From IMG/VR virus record IMGVR_UViG_3300013093_000028, positions 32,344 through 96,343 of that record: DNA of 64,000 nt. One strand, 5' to 3'. The notes beneath the pieces were generated by a model. It was given only the letters and a program-made list of their open reading frames with translations, ran no database searches and was not told the DNA's origin. The position numbers and the translations under genes are program-made. Each line of letters begins with the position of its first letter. Positions within the stretch are counted from its first letter, which is position 1. This document shows positions 55,624 through 63,135 of the stretch, one piece after another. The DNA is from a virus.

Positions 55624-55839
55624 ATGAATGATCAAATGATCGAATTAAGTGTTGACATCAACACATTTAACATTATCATCCAAGGTTTGGATGAAATGCC
55701 TCACAAACTAAGCCGTCGTGTAATCGACGAACTAGCTCGTCAGGCACAACCACAAGTTCAACAACAAGGTGGCGCAATGGGCATGGCCCCAAATGCTGAT
55801 GCTCCTCAAGGTCCATTGGGTAGCAAAGTTGTTAACTAA
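55624..55839 (+). CDS. Small unknown protein, last of the plus-strand fibre unit
   Basis: This 71-residue protein (MNDQMIELSVDINTFNIIIQ ...) has a short strand-helix region with LSRRVIDELARQA and a Gln/Gly/Pro-rich tail. AAGGAGAAAAAGG lies upstream of the ATG. It sits between the fibre accessory genes and the bidirectional terminator. I do not recognise a family. Confidence 0.55.
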   Translation: MNDQMIELSVDINTFNIIIQGLDEMPHKLSRRVIDELARQAQPQVQQQGGAMGMAPNADAPQGPLGSKVVN

Positions 55840-55860
55840 TCAGTGATTGACTGAAAACTA

Positions 55861-55887
55861 AAAAGCCCCATTCATTGGGGCTTTTTT
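55861..55887. terminator. Bidirectional Rho-independent terminator
   Basis: AAAAGCCCC/GGGGCTTTT, 9-bp stem with a 7-nt loop. The T tract on the plus strand ends the fibre unit; the A-rich left side gives a T tract on the minus strand, ending the halogenase operon, whose stop codon overlaps the edge of the hairpin. Confidence 0.9.
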
Positions 55888-57073
55888 ATTTGTCAAAATA
55901 ATTATATCCTAATTCTCGATCAAATATTCGCCATACATAGACATCAAATGGCGCAATGATCATATTACCGCCTTGTCTTTTTAAATCTTCATAATTATTT
56001 TTGTAGTAATCGACGGCTGTTTGAAATTGGGGTGTGTTCTTTAAATAATAAGATGTTTTTTCTTTGGTTGTTTGCCAAAATTTGGTATCATAAGTAGACC
56101 CACCGTGATATATGAATCGATAAAACATAATCAATGATTCCATATCTTCTCTAGTGTATTTTATCAAGGCTTTTTTGGATACTTTGCCATTAATCATCAA
56201 TAGATATCTCATGTTTAGGCTAGTGTAATATTCCATTGACATAGCTTCCATGGGTTCAAAGAACATAAATCTATTGCCATTTTTTAATATTCTACCATCT
56301 ATCAAATTATCAGTGGCATAATAAGGATTGAATGCGTACTCTCTAAAATTAGTTTCTTCAGGATCTAATTGTAAAATATCACAAACGTCTTCAATAGCAT
56401 CATTCTTGGATGTTATGTCGCTGTTGTACATATATCCCCAACCTTGCCTAGATTGAAGTGGGATGCCAAACATCCATCCATGTTTGTGTGCCCAATGATG
56501 GGTGTAGTTCCAATCTCCAGGCTTTTGTATAGCAGTGACCAGTGCGCTGTTCAGCGGTAGATCAATCATGGTATACCCCTTATAGTCTTTGGGGAACCCA
56601 CCACAGTCAATAACATAATCGTATTGACTTATTTGATTATTGATGGAAACTTCAACAGATCTTTCAGTGTTTTTAAAATAATCCACAGTACCTTCATGAA
56701 TAACAAATCTAGTAGGATACTTTTCTTTAAACCTCATGAAGGCAAAATCTTTAAGACGTGTATTATCAAAATGCAACGCATAGGCCTGGGGGATTAACCA
56801 ACTATGAAAACTATGCTCACGCCAATTTGAATATTTGACACTGAATTTTACTGTGGCATCTAAATGATGGCTGTCCCTGGCAATGATAAAATCTGTGCCT
56901 TTAAAAAGAGCATTGGGAGCAAGAGTACTAGTTGCTTCGCCAACCCCTAAGATTGGTATTTTTGGATCATGTACAGAATGTATTTCCCAATCGTTGCCTA
57001 ATCCTTCTAGCATTTGGCTCAGTGTCAAAATACCAGCCGAACCCACACCAATTATTAACATTCTTTTTTTCAT
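55886..57073 (-). CDS. Flavin-dependent halogenase (tryptophan-halogenase family)
   Basis: This 395-residue enzyme has the FAD fold GVGSAG (9-14) and GVGEATSTLAPN (43-54), the LDATVKFSVKYSNW block (71-84) whose Lys76 aligns with the catalytic lysine that carries hypohalous acid in PrnA-type enzymes, GWMFGIPLQSRQGWGYMY (199-216, the W-x-W-x-I-P motif with Phe in place of the second Trp), and FFEPMEAMSMEYY (271-283) covering the active-site Glu region. At 395 residues it is shorter than bacterial members (about 500-540). Related viral halogenases are known from cyanophages (VirX1 of Syn10, which prefers iodide). It needs reduced flavin from a partner or host. It is last in the gp14-gp15-Nudix operon and also has a TATAAT box right before its ATG. 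Confidence 0.85.
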   Translation of the reverse strand: MKKRMLIIGVGSAGILTLSQMLEGLGNDWEIHSVHDPKIPILGVGEATSTLAPNALFKGTDFIIARDSHHLDATVKFSVKYSNWREHSFHSWLIPQAYALHFDNTRLKDFAFMRFKEKYPTRFVIHEGTVDYFKNTERSVEVSINNQISQYDYVIDCGGFPKDYKGYTMIDLPLNSALVTAIQKPGDWNYTHHWAHKHGWMFGIPLQSRQGWGYMYNSDITSKNDAIEDVCDILQLDPEETNFREYAFNPYYATDNLIDGRILKNGNRFMFFEPMEAMSMEYYTSLNMRYLLMINGKVSKKALIKYTREDMESLIMFYRFIYHGGSTYDTKFWQTTKEKTSYYLKNTPQFQTAVDYYKNNYEDLKRQGGNMIIAPFDVYVWRIFDRELGYNYFDK

Positions 57074-57078
57074 AGTTA

Positions 57079-57107
57079 ATTATAAATTAAATTAAGTCCA
57101 AAAGCAA
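57079..57107 (-). promoter_or_regulatory. Sigma70-type promoter directly before the halogenase
   Basis: TATAAT (57079-57084) with TTGCTT (57102-57107) 17 nt upstream. Only 5 nt separate the -10 box from the ATG, and there is no Shine-Dalgarno, so the message would be leaderless or nearly so. Confidence 0.45.
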
Positions 57108-57527
57108 TTCTAATTTGGCTTTGACCACTCGATTGTTGAGACTGTTTTTTACCCCCGAGTGCAAGGGTTTGGGCCACGCACTGTAACTACACCAAGCATA
57201 GCTAGTATGTTCGTCATTTAGTACAGGAATAAACTCTTTTTCAACAATCAACACATAGGTATTGTATTGAAAATTATCATCGCTGGACACAAATAATTCT
57301 AGTGGAACTATTTTTTTTATTTTAGGTGGTTTACCCACTTCTTCCAGTATTTCTCTATGTAGCGCATCAACAGCAGTGACATCAGTGGGTTCTTTTTTGC
57401 CACCAACTAGTCCCCAAGTACCAGATGTTTTACCTTGATTTCTTAACAGTAATAGAAACCTTTTGGTGTCCTCGGCAAGGAATAGTCCGCCACTACAAAT
57501 AATTTGATTTAAAGGATTAACCGCCAT
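57087..57527 (-). CDS. Nudix hydrolase
   Basis: This 146-residue protein has a Nudix box at about 38-66: TWGLVGGKKEP, then VTAVDALHREILEEVGK. Metal-binding REILEE is intact. The box has one extra residue before RE and Asp where the outer Glu is usual, so it is slightly off consensus. The upstream substrate strand (RFLLLLRNQGKTSGTWGLVG) is typical. Nudix enzymes cleave nucleoside diphosphates linked to another group; T4 NudE and Nudix proteins of cyanophages are precedents. It overlaps gp15 by 19 nt and is 13 nt before the halogenase, so it is co-transcribed with neck genes. Confidence 0.85.
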   Translation of the reverse strand: MAVNPLNQIICSGGLFLAEDTKRFLLLLRNQGKTSGTWGLVGGKKEPTDVTAVDALHREILEEVGKPPKIKKIVPLELFVSSDDNFQYNTYVLIVEKEFIPVLNDEHTSYAWCSYSAWPKPLHSGVKNSLNNRVVKAKLELLLDLI

Positions 57528-58873
57528 GATGCCTTATCGTATACACCATCGTAACTCTTGCCCCATTCGGTGCCGTTCCACATGTATTGTATACCCGTAT
57601 AAGCATTAGTTATGTATGTTACGGTATTGTTGCCTACAGAATTGAATATAACACTCCATGATGATCCATTCCACTGTATAATGTCATTGGCATGGGCAAC
57701 AAATCCTGACCCATCACTGTTTAACCATGCTGACGGGCCTATCACAGGCACAGAGTGTATGTCCTCTAAAATTAGATATCTAGTGCCTGCTACTTTGACA
57801 CTGGGGTTAAATGTATCTGGATTAATAACAGCATCCACTGAACCTCTTCCATCAATAATGGTATTTTCAGGTATTGTGGCTGCATCAAAATTTAATATCA
57901 TCTTTGTTTCATCTGTTGGACTTAGAGTCATGAATGCCACAATTTCTAAACCGTTGGGTTTCTTTAATCTTAGTTGGCTCAACCCTGCTGTAAATTTTCC
58001 TGGATACAAGCCTAATACTGCGTTCCAAGAAATTGGCGGCTGATTGGCATTTATGTCTAAATTAGTAAATGTGTTGGCCTGCAAAGTAGCAACACCATCT
58101 AAAACCAGCAAGTTATAATCAGTTGGTGTAACGACCACACTGACGTCTGGGGTGCCAAATATTTGAGCACCATAACCTGCTTCTAATCCAGATATTAATC
58201 CCTGTGTATCATCAAATACATTAGAAATAATCTGTGTAACAATGTTTAGTTGTGTGACATTGGCTGGAGGTGAAATCCATATAGGGCTTTCAAAAACCAA
58301 AGATGATATATCTATGTCTTGTTCTAGTCCTTGAGGAATTTGTCTGCTGGACCAATTACCTTGATCAGTCAAGGTCAATGTGATAAGACTGGTCCAGTCT
58401 ACATAATTATCAGTGGTTTGTAAATTCAAACTAGGATTGAACACCATGGCAATTTGTTCAATTATTTGGAATTTTTGATCAGTGTTGCTGGTCCAAATAT
58501 CTGCGGCGAAAGTTACCTTGTAGGGACTGGGCATGATTCTTTCCACAGTATAATTATTGCCTTGAGTGTTTAGCAAATTCCCATTGGCATCAAGAGCACG
58601 TTGTTGAAGATTGACTGTGCTAACAAATGTTGGATCCTGTAGTCTAGTGCGATCATACTTCATATCCTTGATGTAGCAGGCAATTAAAGGTGCGCTGGGC
58701 ACTGTATTTTCACTGTTCTTTCTCAGTATCTGACCTACCTGTCTACTTAGGTCGCCGTAACGCACCGGTATCTGTGTAATTTTACCCGTAGCATCTTTAT
58801 AACTGAAATTACTCATCAGTCGAATAAATTGTGTGATATATCGGCGCAGTTGGCCGTCATAAAAATGTTGCAT
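57509..58873 (-). CDS. gp15: Tail sheath completion protein gp15, with extra C-terminal region
   Basis: The N-terminal ~215 residues match the gp15 pattern: FYDGQLRRYITQFIRLMSNF, IPVRYGDLSRQV, MPSPYKVTFAADIWTSNTDQ and FQIIEQIAMVFNPSL. T4 gp15 (272 residues) forms the hexamer that closes the sheath at the neck. Here the protein has 454 residues; the last ~200 add a beta-rich domain and two short W-containing units (IIQWNGSSWSVIF, YMWNGTEWGKSYD), as in some aquatic relatives. These may decorate the neck. The gene is 1 nt after gp14. Confidence 0.85.
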   Translation of the reverse strand: MQHFYDGQLRRYITQFIRLMSNFSYKDATGKITQIPVRYGDLSRQVGQILRKNSENTVPSAPLIACYIKDMKYDRTRLQDPTFVSTVNLQQRALDANGNLLNTQGNNYTVERIMPSPYKVTFAADIWTSNTDQKFQIIEQIAMVFNPSLNLQTTDNYVDWTSLITLTLTDQGNWSSRQIPQGLEQDIDISSLVFESPIWISPPANVTQLNIVTQIISNVFDDTQGLISGLEAGYGAQIFGTPDVSVVVTPTDYNLLVLDGVATLQANTFTNLDINANQPPISWNAVLGLYPGKFTAGLSQLRLKKPNGLEIVAFMTLSPTDETKMILNFDAATIPENTIIDGRGSVDAVINPDTFNPSVKVAGTRYLILEDIHSVPVIGPSAWLNSDGSGFVAHANDIIQWNGSSWSVIFNSVGNNTVTYITNAYTGIQYMWNGTEWGKSYDGVYDKASWRLIL

Positions 58874-58874
58874 T

Positions 58875-60119
58875 TTAGAGATCCGCTTTAGGTTTTAATA
58901 CTTTACTCAATGGCTGACGCTGTGGGTATGTTAATCCATCATTCAGTGTTATGGTAGCAGTATTATTAATGAATCCAGTTTTTTCTGTTAGTCTAACCTG
59001 TTGTCCAGCAAACACTGTACCTGGCGCAACATCACTAGTACTAAAATTGTTCATGGTCATTCTAACATCTTTTTGCCATTGTATCCAATGTTTACCATCA
59101 AATCTATAAAGTACATTTGGCAAGTAGTCTGTTCTTAAAAAGAACTGACCCACCACTGCTCCGCCTGGAAATTCAATACCAGCGCTAAATGGTGCTCCAT
59201 CAGGAGGTTGCGTGCCACCGCCGTTGGGATATGAAACATATTCAATCTTGCTAGGACTATGTAGCACAATACTGGCATCATAGGCAGGCTGTTCAATACT
59301 AGCATCTTGATCCATTGTTGACGCATCGGCAACATCTAATAACCCAGCATCTGTAAGAGGTACAATGTACAAGGGAGTAGTGTCAAATCCACTTTGTGGC
59401 GCATCTAATGTTGCTTGGGCAATAATTTGATTGTTAATATCAACACTTTGTTGATATGTACTCAGCAAGTCTCGTAATGTGCTGCCGTCTCCATTACCAG
59501 CATCTTGATCAAAGATTTGTTTGTATTCTTGACTATCTACTAGAGGTACACATTTAGCACGTAGTAAGTGCGGGTACCATGTAGGGCTATATCCAGCCGC
59601 TGGACGAGTAACATCTTGAACAACATAAAATCTTTTTAAGGCCACCAACGATTCGTCTAGTCCATACTCGTCTTTTAAGTGAGGTAATTCAATAACATCG
59701 CCAGGCATGATTTTTCTAGATAGCGCATCTACAGTGCCGCGTAGGTGAAACATGATAAAAATATTATCGTTACTTAAAAACATACCAAACTGACTTAGAT
59801 TAAAATCTAAATCCTGCATGGTGTAGATCCCTCGGATAACATAAATGTCAGGAGCATAGTTTCTATCTCTATTTTCCATTAAAAGCACATCTTGGATACT
59901 TAATTCAGGAATAGGATTAGCACTAGTATCTGGAACTGCTGGGGTAGCAGTCCCCTCTGCTGGATTTACAGGTCCTAGATATTTGTGAACAAATACATCA
60001 GTCCCGCCAACTTGGAATTCTTCATTGATAATTCTATCAAGGAATCTAAAATCATTGCCCTTTTCGGGTTTGTATAAACTTAGACGAGGAATTTTAATTC
60101 TCCTTTGACAACCTTGCAA
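58875..60119 (-). CDS. gp14: Neck protein gp14 (start codon uncertain)
   Basis: This 414-residue protein matches gp14 of aquatic T4-like phages: KIPRLSLYKPEKGNDFRFLD, GGTDVFVHKYLGP, IYTMQDLDFNLSQFGMFLSN, KIMPGDVIELPHLKDEYGLD and a SPTWYPHLLRAKC element. It forms the ring under the portal with gp13. T4 gp14 is 256 residues; the extra C-terminus contains QFFLRTDYLPNVLYRFDGKH. The listed start is TTG 60119 with no good ribosome site. A strong AAAGGAG (60100-60106) is followed 7 nt later by ATT (60090-60092) in frame, immediately before PRLSLYKP, so initiation may be there. The first 40 nt overlap the HNH gene. Confidence 0.85.
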   Translation of the reverse strand: MQGCQRRIKIPRLSLYKPEKGNDFRFLDRIINEEFQVGGTDVFVHKYLGPVNPAEGTATPAVPDTSANPIPELSIQDVLLMENRDRNYAPDIYVIRGIYTMQDLDFNLSQFGMFLSNDNIFIMFHLRGTVDALSRKIMPGDVIELPHLKDEYGLDESLVALKRFYVVQDVTRPAAGYSPTWYPHLLRAKCVPLVDSQEYKQIFDQDAGNGDGSTLRDLLSTYQQSVDINNQIIAQATLDAPQSGFDTTPLYIVPLTDAGLLDVADASTMDQDASIEQPAYDASIVLHSPSKIEYVSYPNGGGTQPPDGAPFSAGIEFPGGAVVGQFFLRTDYLPNVLYRFDGKHWIQWQKDVRMTMNNFSTSDVAPGTVFAGQQVRLTEKTGFINNTATITLNDGLTYPQRQPLSKVLKPKADL

Positions 60120-60823
60120 TTATCACTGTGCCATCTTTTGTAATTACCTTTGGTAGTGATTTTACCACAGTGTTCACAAGTGTGTAATGGCATGTTTAAT
60201 ACACCTTGTCTTATTTTTTCTTTACGGTTAGAATCTAATTCTTTTCCGTACCCTGGATGATTTACACCGGATCGATTTTCTTTATTGTTAGCCCAAGATT
60301 TTTTTAATGACATTTTATGGGAATCTGTCTTAGGTTTCCCTAAACTAGACAAGCTGATATTTCTACGTTCCTGGTCAGTTTTCTTTCGTCCAACGTGTGT
60401 TTTTCGAATTTTAGCTTTGGCGTCTTCTGAATGTGTTTTACCAAACATTGGATTGTTATCACCGCTAAATTTAATACTTTTAACTTTTGCACCTTCTTTT
60501 TTGATATTTTCAAAAATTTTTGAAGTAACTTTGTATCTTTCTTGTCTGGGATTTTCTCTATATAACATGCAACTAAAGGCATTCCACATTTGATATCTAT
60601 GTTTTTTATGGTCAACCATCTTAGTTAACAGCCAATGGCAAACAAAGTGCTCACGGGCAGTCAATGCTACCAAATTCTCTGATGAATTGCTGCCGCCCAA
60701 ACTTTTAGGAACAATATGATGTTTTTCTGTGTAATCGCTGGTTATTCTGCTCTGTGCGTTGGCAACAATTGCATAATACCAGCGAGTGTACTTGTTGGTC
60801 AAAAATGAATTTAGTATTGGCAT
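60080..60823 (-). CDS. HNH homing-type endonuclease with NUMOD3-like motifs
   Basis: This 247-residue protein has an HNH core at about 30-70 (YTEKHHIVPKSLGGSNSSEN, LVALTAREHFVCHWLL), then DNA-binding NUMOD3-like repeats NPMFGKTHSEDAKAKIRKTH, KKTDQERRNISLSSLGKPKT and NHPGYGKELDSNRKEKIRQG, and a C-terminal zinc-finger-like CEHCGKITTKGNYKRWHSDN. This layout is typical of free-standing homing endonucleases of T4-like phages. It is wedged between divergent gp13 and downstream gp14, and its last 40 nt are shared with gp14, including the conserved gp14 N-terminus. A late motif ends 7 nt before the ATG. Confidence 0.85.
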   Translation of the reverse strand: MPILNSFLTNKYTRWYYAIVANAQSRITSDYTEKHHIVPKSLGGSNSSENLVALTAREHFVCHWLLTKMVDHKKHRYQMWNAFSCMLYRENPRQERYKVTSKIFENIKKEGAKVKSIKFSGDNNPMFGKTHSEDAKAKIRKTHVGRKKTDQERRNISLSSLGKPKTDSHKMSLKKSWANNKENRSGVNHPGYGKELDSNRKEKIRQGVLNMPLHTCEHCGKITTKGNYKRWHSDNCKVVKGELKFLV

Positions 60824-60830
60824 AGTAATG

Positions 60831-60837
60831 TATTTAT
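60831..60837 (-). promoter_or_regulatory. Late-promoter-like motif before the HNH gene
   Basis: ATAAATA on the minus strand ends 7 nt before the HNH ATG. With T4 spacing the leader would be 2 nt. It overlaps the upstream candidate start of gp13. Confidence 0.45.
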
Positions 60838-61621
60838 GGCTAGCACACGGCTAAATATTATCATGAACGAAAATGAAAACGCCCGCCAACAAGTTATAGA
60901 TTACATTAAGACTTTCCTAGGTGATGGGATGGTTGATGTAGAACTAGATCCCAAGCACTACAATGTTGCTATAGATCGAGCTCTTGCCAAATATCGTCAA
61001 AGAAGTAGTAATGCTCAAGAAGAAAGTTTTGGATTCCTGACTCTTCAGGTTAACCAGAATGACTATACTATGCCTAAAGAAGTAACTGAAGTTCGACAAC
61101 TGTTTAGACGTAGTATTGGTAGTAGATCAGGTGGCGGCGACGGCGGTAGTTTATTTGAGCCGTTCAATTTGGCATACTCTAACACATACCTATTGGCATC
61201 AACCAATATGGGTGGATTGGCCACTTACTATGCGTTTGCCAGTTATCAAAAACAAGTTGGTAAAATGTTTGGTAGTGATATTAATTTCACCTACAACAGA
61301 ACTAACAAGGTGCTTACTATATCGCAACGCCCACAGTCCGAAGAAGAAGTATTAGTTTGGATGTACAACTATCGTCCAGATTTTGATATTCTAGCAGATA
61401 ATTTTGCTGGACAATGGATTAAAGATTTTGCCTTGGCCAGCGCTAAGATTATACTAGGCGAAGCTCGTGAAAAATTTGCCACTATTGCTAGCCCACAGGG
61501 CGGCATTCAATTGAATGGTACTGCCCTTAAAAATGAAGGCAAAGCAGAATTAGAAATTCTAGAACAGGATCTAATTAACTACAAAGAAGGCGGAACACCG
61601 TTGACATGGGTTACTGGTTAA
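60836..61621 (+). CDS. gp13: Neck protein gp13
   Basis: This protein of up to 261 residues matches gp13: YIKTFLGDGMVDVELDPKHY, AIDRALAKYRQRS, VRQLFRRSIGSRSGGG, NTYLLASTNMGGLATYYAFA and WMYNYRPDFDILADNFAGQW. It forms the neck ring with gp14 that seals the filled head for tail joining. Two starts are possible: ATG 60836 (MASTRLNIIM...), with no ribosome site, or ATG 60863 (MNENENARQQ...), placed 5 nt after a CTAAATA late motif. I list the longer form but consider 60863 plausible. T4 gp13 is 309 residues. Confidence 0.88.
   Translation: MASTRLNIIMNENENARQQVIDYIKTFLGDGMVDVELDPKHYNVAIDRALAKYRQRSSNAQEESFGFLTLQVNQNDYTMPKEVTEVRQLFRRSIGSRSGGGDGGSLFEPFNLAYSNTYLLASTNMGGLATYYAFASYQKQVGKMFGSDINFTYNRTNKVLTISQRPQSEEEVLVWMYNYRPDFDILADNFAGQWIKDFALASAKIILGEAREKFATIASPQGGIQLNGTALKNEGKAELEILEQDLINYKEGGTPLTWVTG
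60851..60857 (+). promoter_or_regulatory. Late-promoter-like motif inside the gp13 5' end
   Basis: CTAAATA followed by 5 nt and ATG 60863. With T4 spacing, +1 would be the A of that ATG, giving a leaderless message and a gp13 nine residues shorter. Confidence 0.45.
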
Positions 61622-61630
61622 TGCTATACT
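61601..61630 (+). promoter_or_regulatory. Sigma70 promoter of the glycosyltransferase-like gene
   Basis: TTGACA (61601-61606), 18-nt spacer, TATACT (61625-61630), then 6 nt to the ATG. The expected +1 is the A of the ATG, and no Shine-Dalgarno is present. The -35 lies in the last codons of gp13. Confidence 0.7.
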
Positions 61631-61636
61631 AGTTCA

Positions 61637-62377
61637 ATGAAACCCATTGAAATATTTTACCACGTCTTTATTCCTGCCGACACTAGATACACCATGTGGA
61701 ATTGGTGGATCGATCAGCAATTACAACTAATACAAAAATCTAAATTACACACCATAGCCCGAAAGGTTAATATGGCTATAACCATGCCTCAATATTTTGG
61801 AGAAATTTCTCCTGGGACTGGTATTCCATTTAGATTGGACCGCAACAAGAACATTGCGGTTACCTTTATTTCCAAATTAAGAGAATATATCAGCGTCCGA
61901 TATCCGTGGGTTGATATTATAGATATCAGGGATACCGGCGAAGTTAATATATTTGAAGGGCAAACACTTCACTTGCTATGGAATAAAAGTCAAACAGATG
62001 ATTTTGATCTTTTATATCTACATACCAAGGGTGTTGTCAGTGCTACTCCACAGGTAGCATGTTGGCGGGAAATATTGAACCACTACTGCGTAACTGAGTG
62101 GCCCACCTGCGTTAAAATGTTAGAAAATTGTGATCTTGTTGGTGTAAAAGATTTACGCTCTGATGAAAATAATACAGTTAGCGGTAATTTTTGGTGGTCC
62201 AAGGCAAGTCATATACGCACACTACCAGATCCACTAGCAGGTAACGATTCTGGCAGATATTATTACGAACACTGGATCAAATTAACCAATCCATCAACAC
62301 AGTTCATTGTAGATACTGAAACCGATCATCACGATGATTATTGTTTCCTGGAAAATTTACTGAAAAAAAATCCTTGA
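61637..62377 (+). CDS. Glycosyltransferase-like protein
   Basis: This 246-residue protein has the motif DFDLLYLHTKGVV (123-134), a W-R-x-x-L/N-x-Y segment (CWREILNHYC, 142-151), DLVGVKD (166-172) and SGNFWWSKASHIRTLPDP (182-199). The LYLHTKG ... SGNFWW pattern occurs in a group of short glycosyltransferase-like proteins of large DNA viruses and bacteria. A canonical DxD is not obvious (DTGE and DETD-like acidic pairs are nearby). Possible targets are phage DNA, a virion protein or host glycans; context does not decide. It has its own strong sigma70 promoter, so it is likely early, unlike gp13 in front. Confidence 0.6.
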   Translation: MKPIEIFYHVFIPADTRYTMWNWWIDQQLQLIQKSKLHTIARKVNMAITMPQYFGEISPGTGIPFRLDRNKNIAVTFISKLREYISVRYPWVDIIDIRDTGEVNIFEGQTLHLLWNKSQTDDFDLLYLHTKGVVSATPQVACWREILNHYCVTEWPTCVKMLENCDLVGVKDLRSDENNTVSGNFWWSKASHIRTLPDPLAGNDSGRYYYEHWIKLTNPSTQFIVDTETDHHDDYCFLENLLKKNP

Positions 62378-62403
62378 CTGGTTTAACATTTCTGTAATAA
62401 AAT
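62374..62403 (+). promoter_or_regulatory. Sigma70-type promoter of dNMP kinase
   Basis: TTGACT (62374-62379) and TAAAAT (62398-62403), spacer 18 nt, 24 nt before the ATG; a GGGGGA ribosome site follows. Confidence 0.55.
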
Positions 62404-62427
62404 AAATTATTAACTGGGGGATACTAT

Positions 62428-63135
62428 ATGATCATTGGTGTGTGTGGTTTTATTGGGTCAGGTAAAGATACTATTGCTGACTATTTGACAAATTTTCATG
62501 GTTTTCGAAGAGAAAGTTTTGCCGGTAGTTTAAAGGACGCAGTAGCACAAGTGTTTGGTTGGGATCGAACTATGTTAGAAGGTCGAACTAATTCTGCCCG
62601 TGAATGGCGAGAACAAGTGGACACTTGGTGGGCCGAACGGTTAGACATGCCACACCTAACCCCACGTTGGGTATTACAATATTGGGGCACAGAAGTTTGT
62701 CGCAATGGTTTTCATGATGATATTTGGATTTCTGCTCTTGAAAACAAATTACGCAACAGCAAGGACGATGTTGTTATCAGTGATTGTCGATTCCCTAACG
62801 AAATTAAATCAATCCGCGATGCGGGCGGTATTGTTATTCGGGTAAAGCGTGGCCCAGAGCCTGACTGGTATCGAGATGCCGCAGACATGAATGCCGGAGA
62901 CCACTGTATAAATTGGGCACTTGCTTCAAATCGAATGAGACAACTAGGTATACATGCATCAGAGACTGCTTGGGTAGGTACCAAATTTGATCATGTTTTA
63001 GAAAATGACAGCAGTATAGACAATTTATATGCTCAGGTTAGATCATTGATTAAAAGTCCGGAGTTAGGGCCCCTTGACGCCAGCGAACGCCCTCTTTATG
63101 TAGGACTCGTTGACAATTGGCACACACCGTCTTAA
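62428..63135 (+). CDS. gp1: Deoxynucleoside monophosphate kinase (T4 gp1-like)
   Basis: This 235-residue kinase phosphorylates dNMPs to dNDPs for phage DNA synthesis. The P-loop is GFIGSGKDT (7-15). Other family elements are FAGSLKDAVAQVFGWDRTML, PRWVLQYWGTEVCRNGFHDD, VVISDCRFPNEIKSIRDAGG and VIRVKRGPEP. T4 gp1 is 241 residues. The last ~28 codons (PELGPLDASERPL...) lie antisense to the HNH/zinc-ribbon gene; the enzyme core is complete before this. It has its own sigma70-type promoter, fitting early expression. Confidence 0.9.
   Translation: MIIGVCGFIGSGKDTIADYLTNFHGFRRESFAGSLKDAVAQVFGWDRTMLEGRTNSAREWREQVDTWWAERLDMPHLTPRWVLQYWGTEVCRNGFHDDIWISALENKLRNSKDDVVISDCRFPNEIKSIRDAGGIVIRVKRGPEPDWYRDAADMNAGDHCINWALASNRMRQLGIHASETAWVGTKFDHVLENDSSIDNLYAQVRSLIKSPELGPLDASERPLYVGLVDNWHTPS

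Noticed and set aside
60340-60615. Second minus-strand ORF inside the HNH gene
   Set aside because: Alternate frame of the NUMOD3-repeat region; Lys-rich by AT bias.
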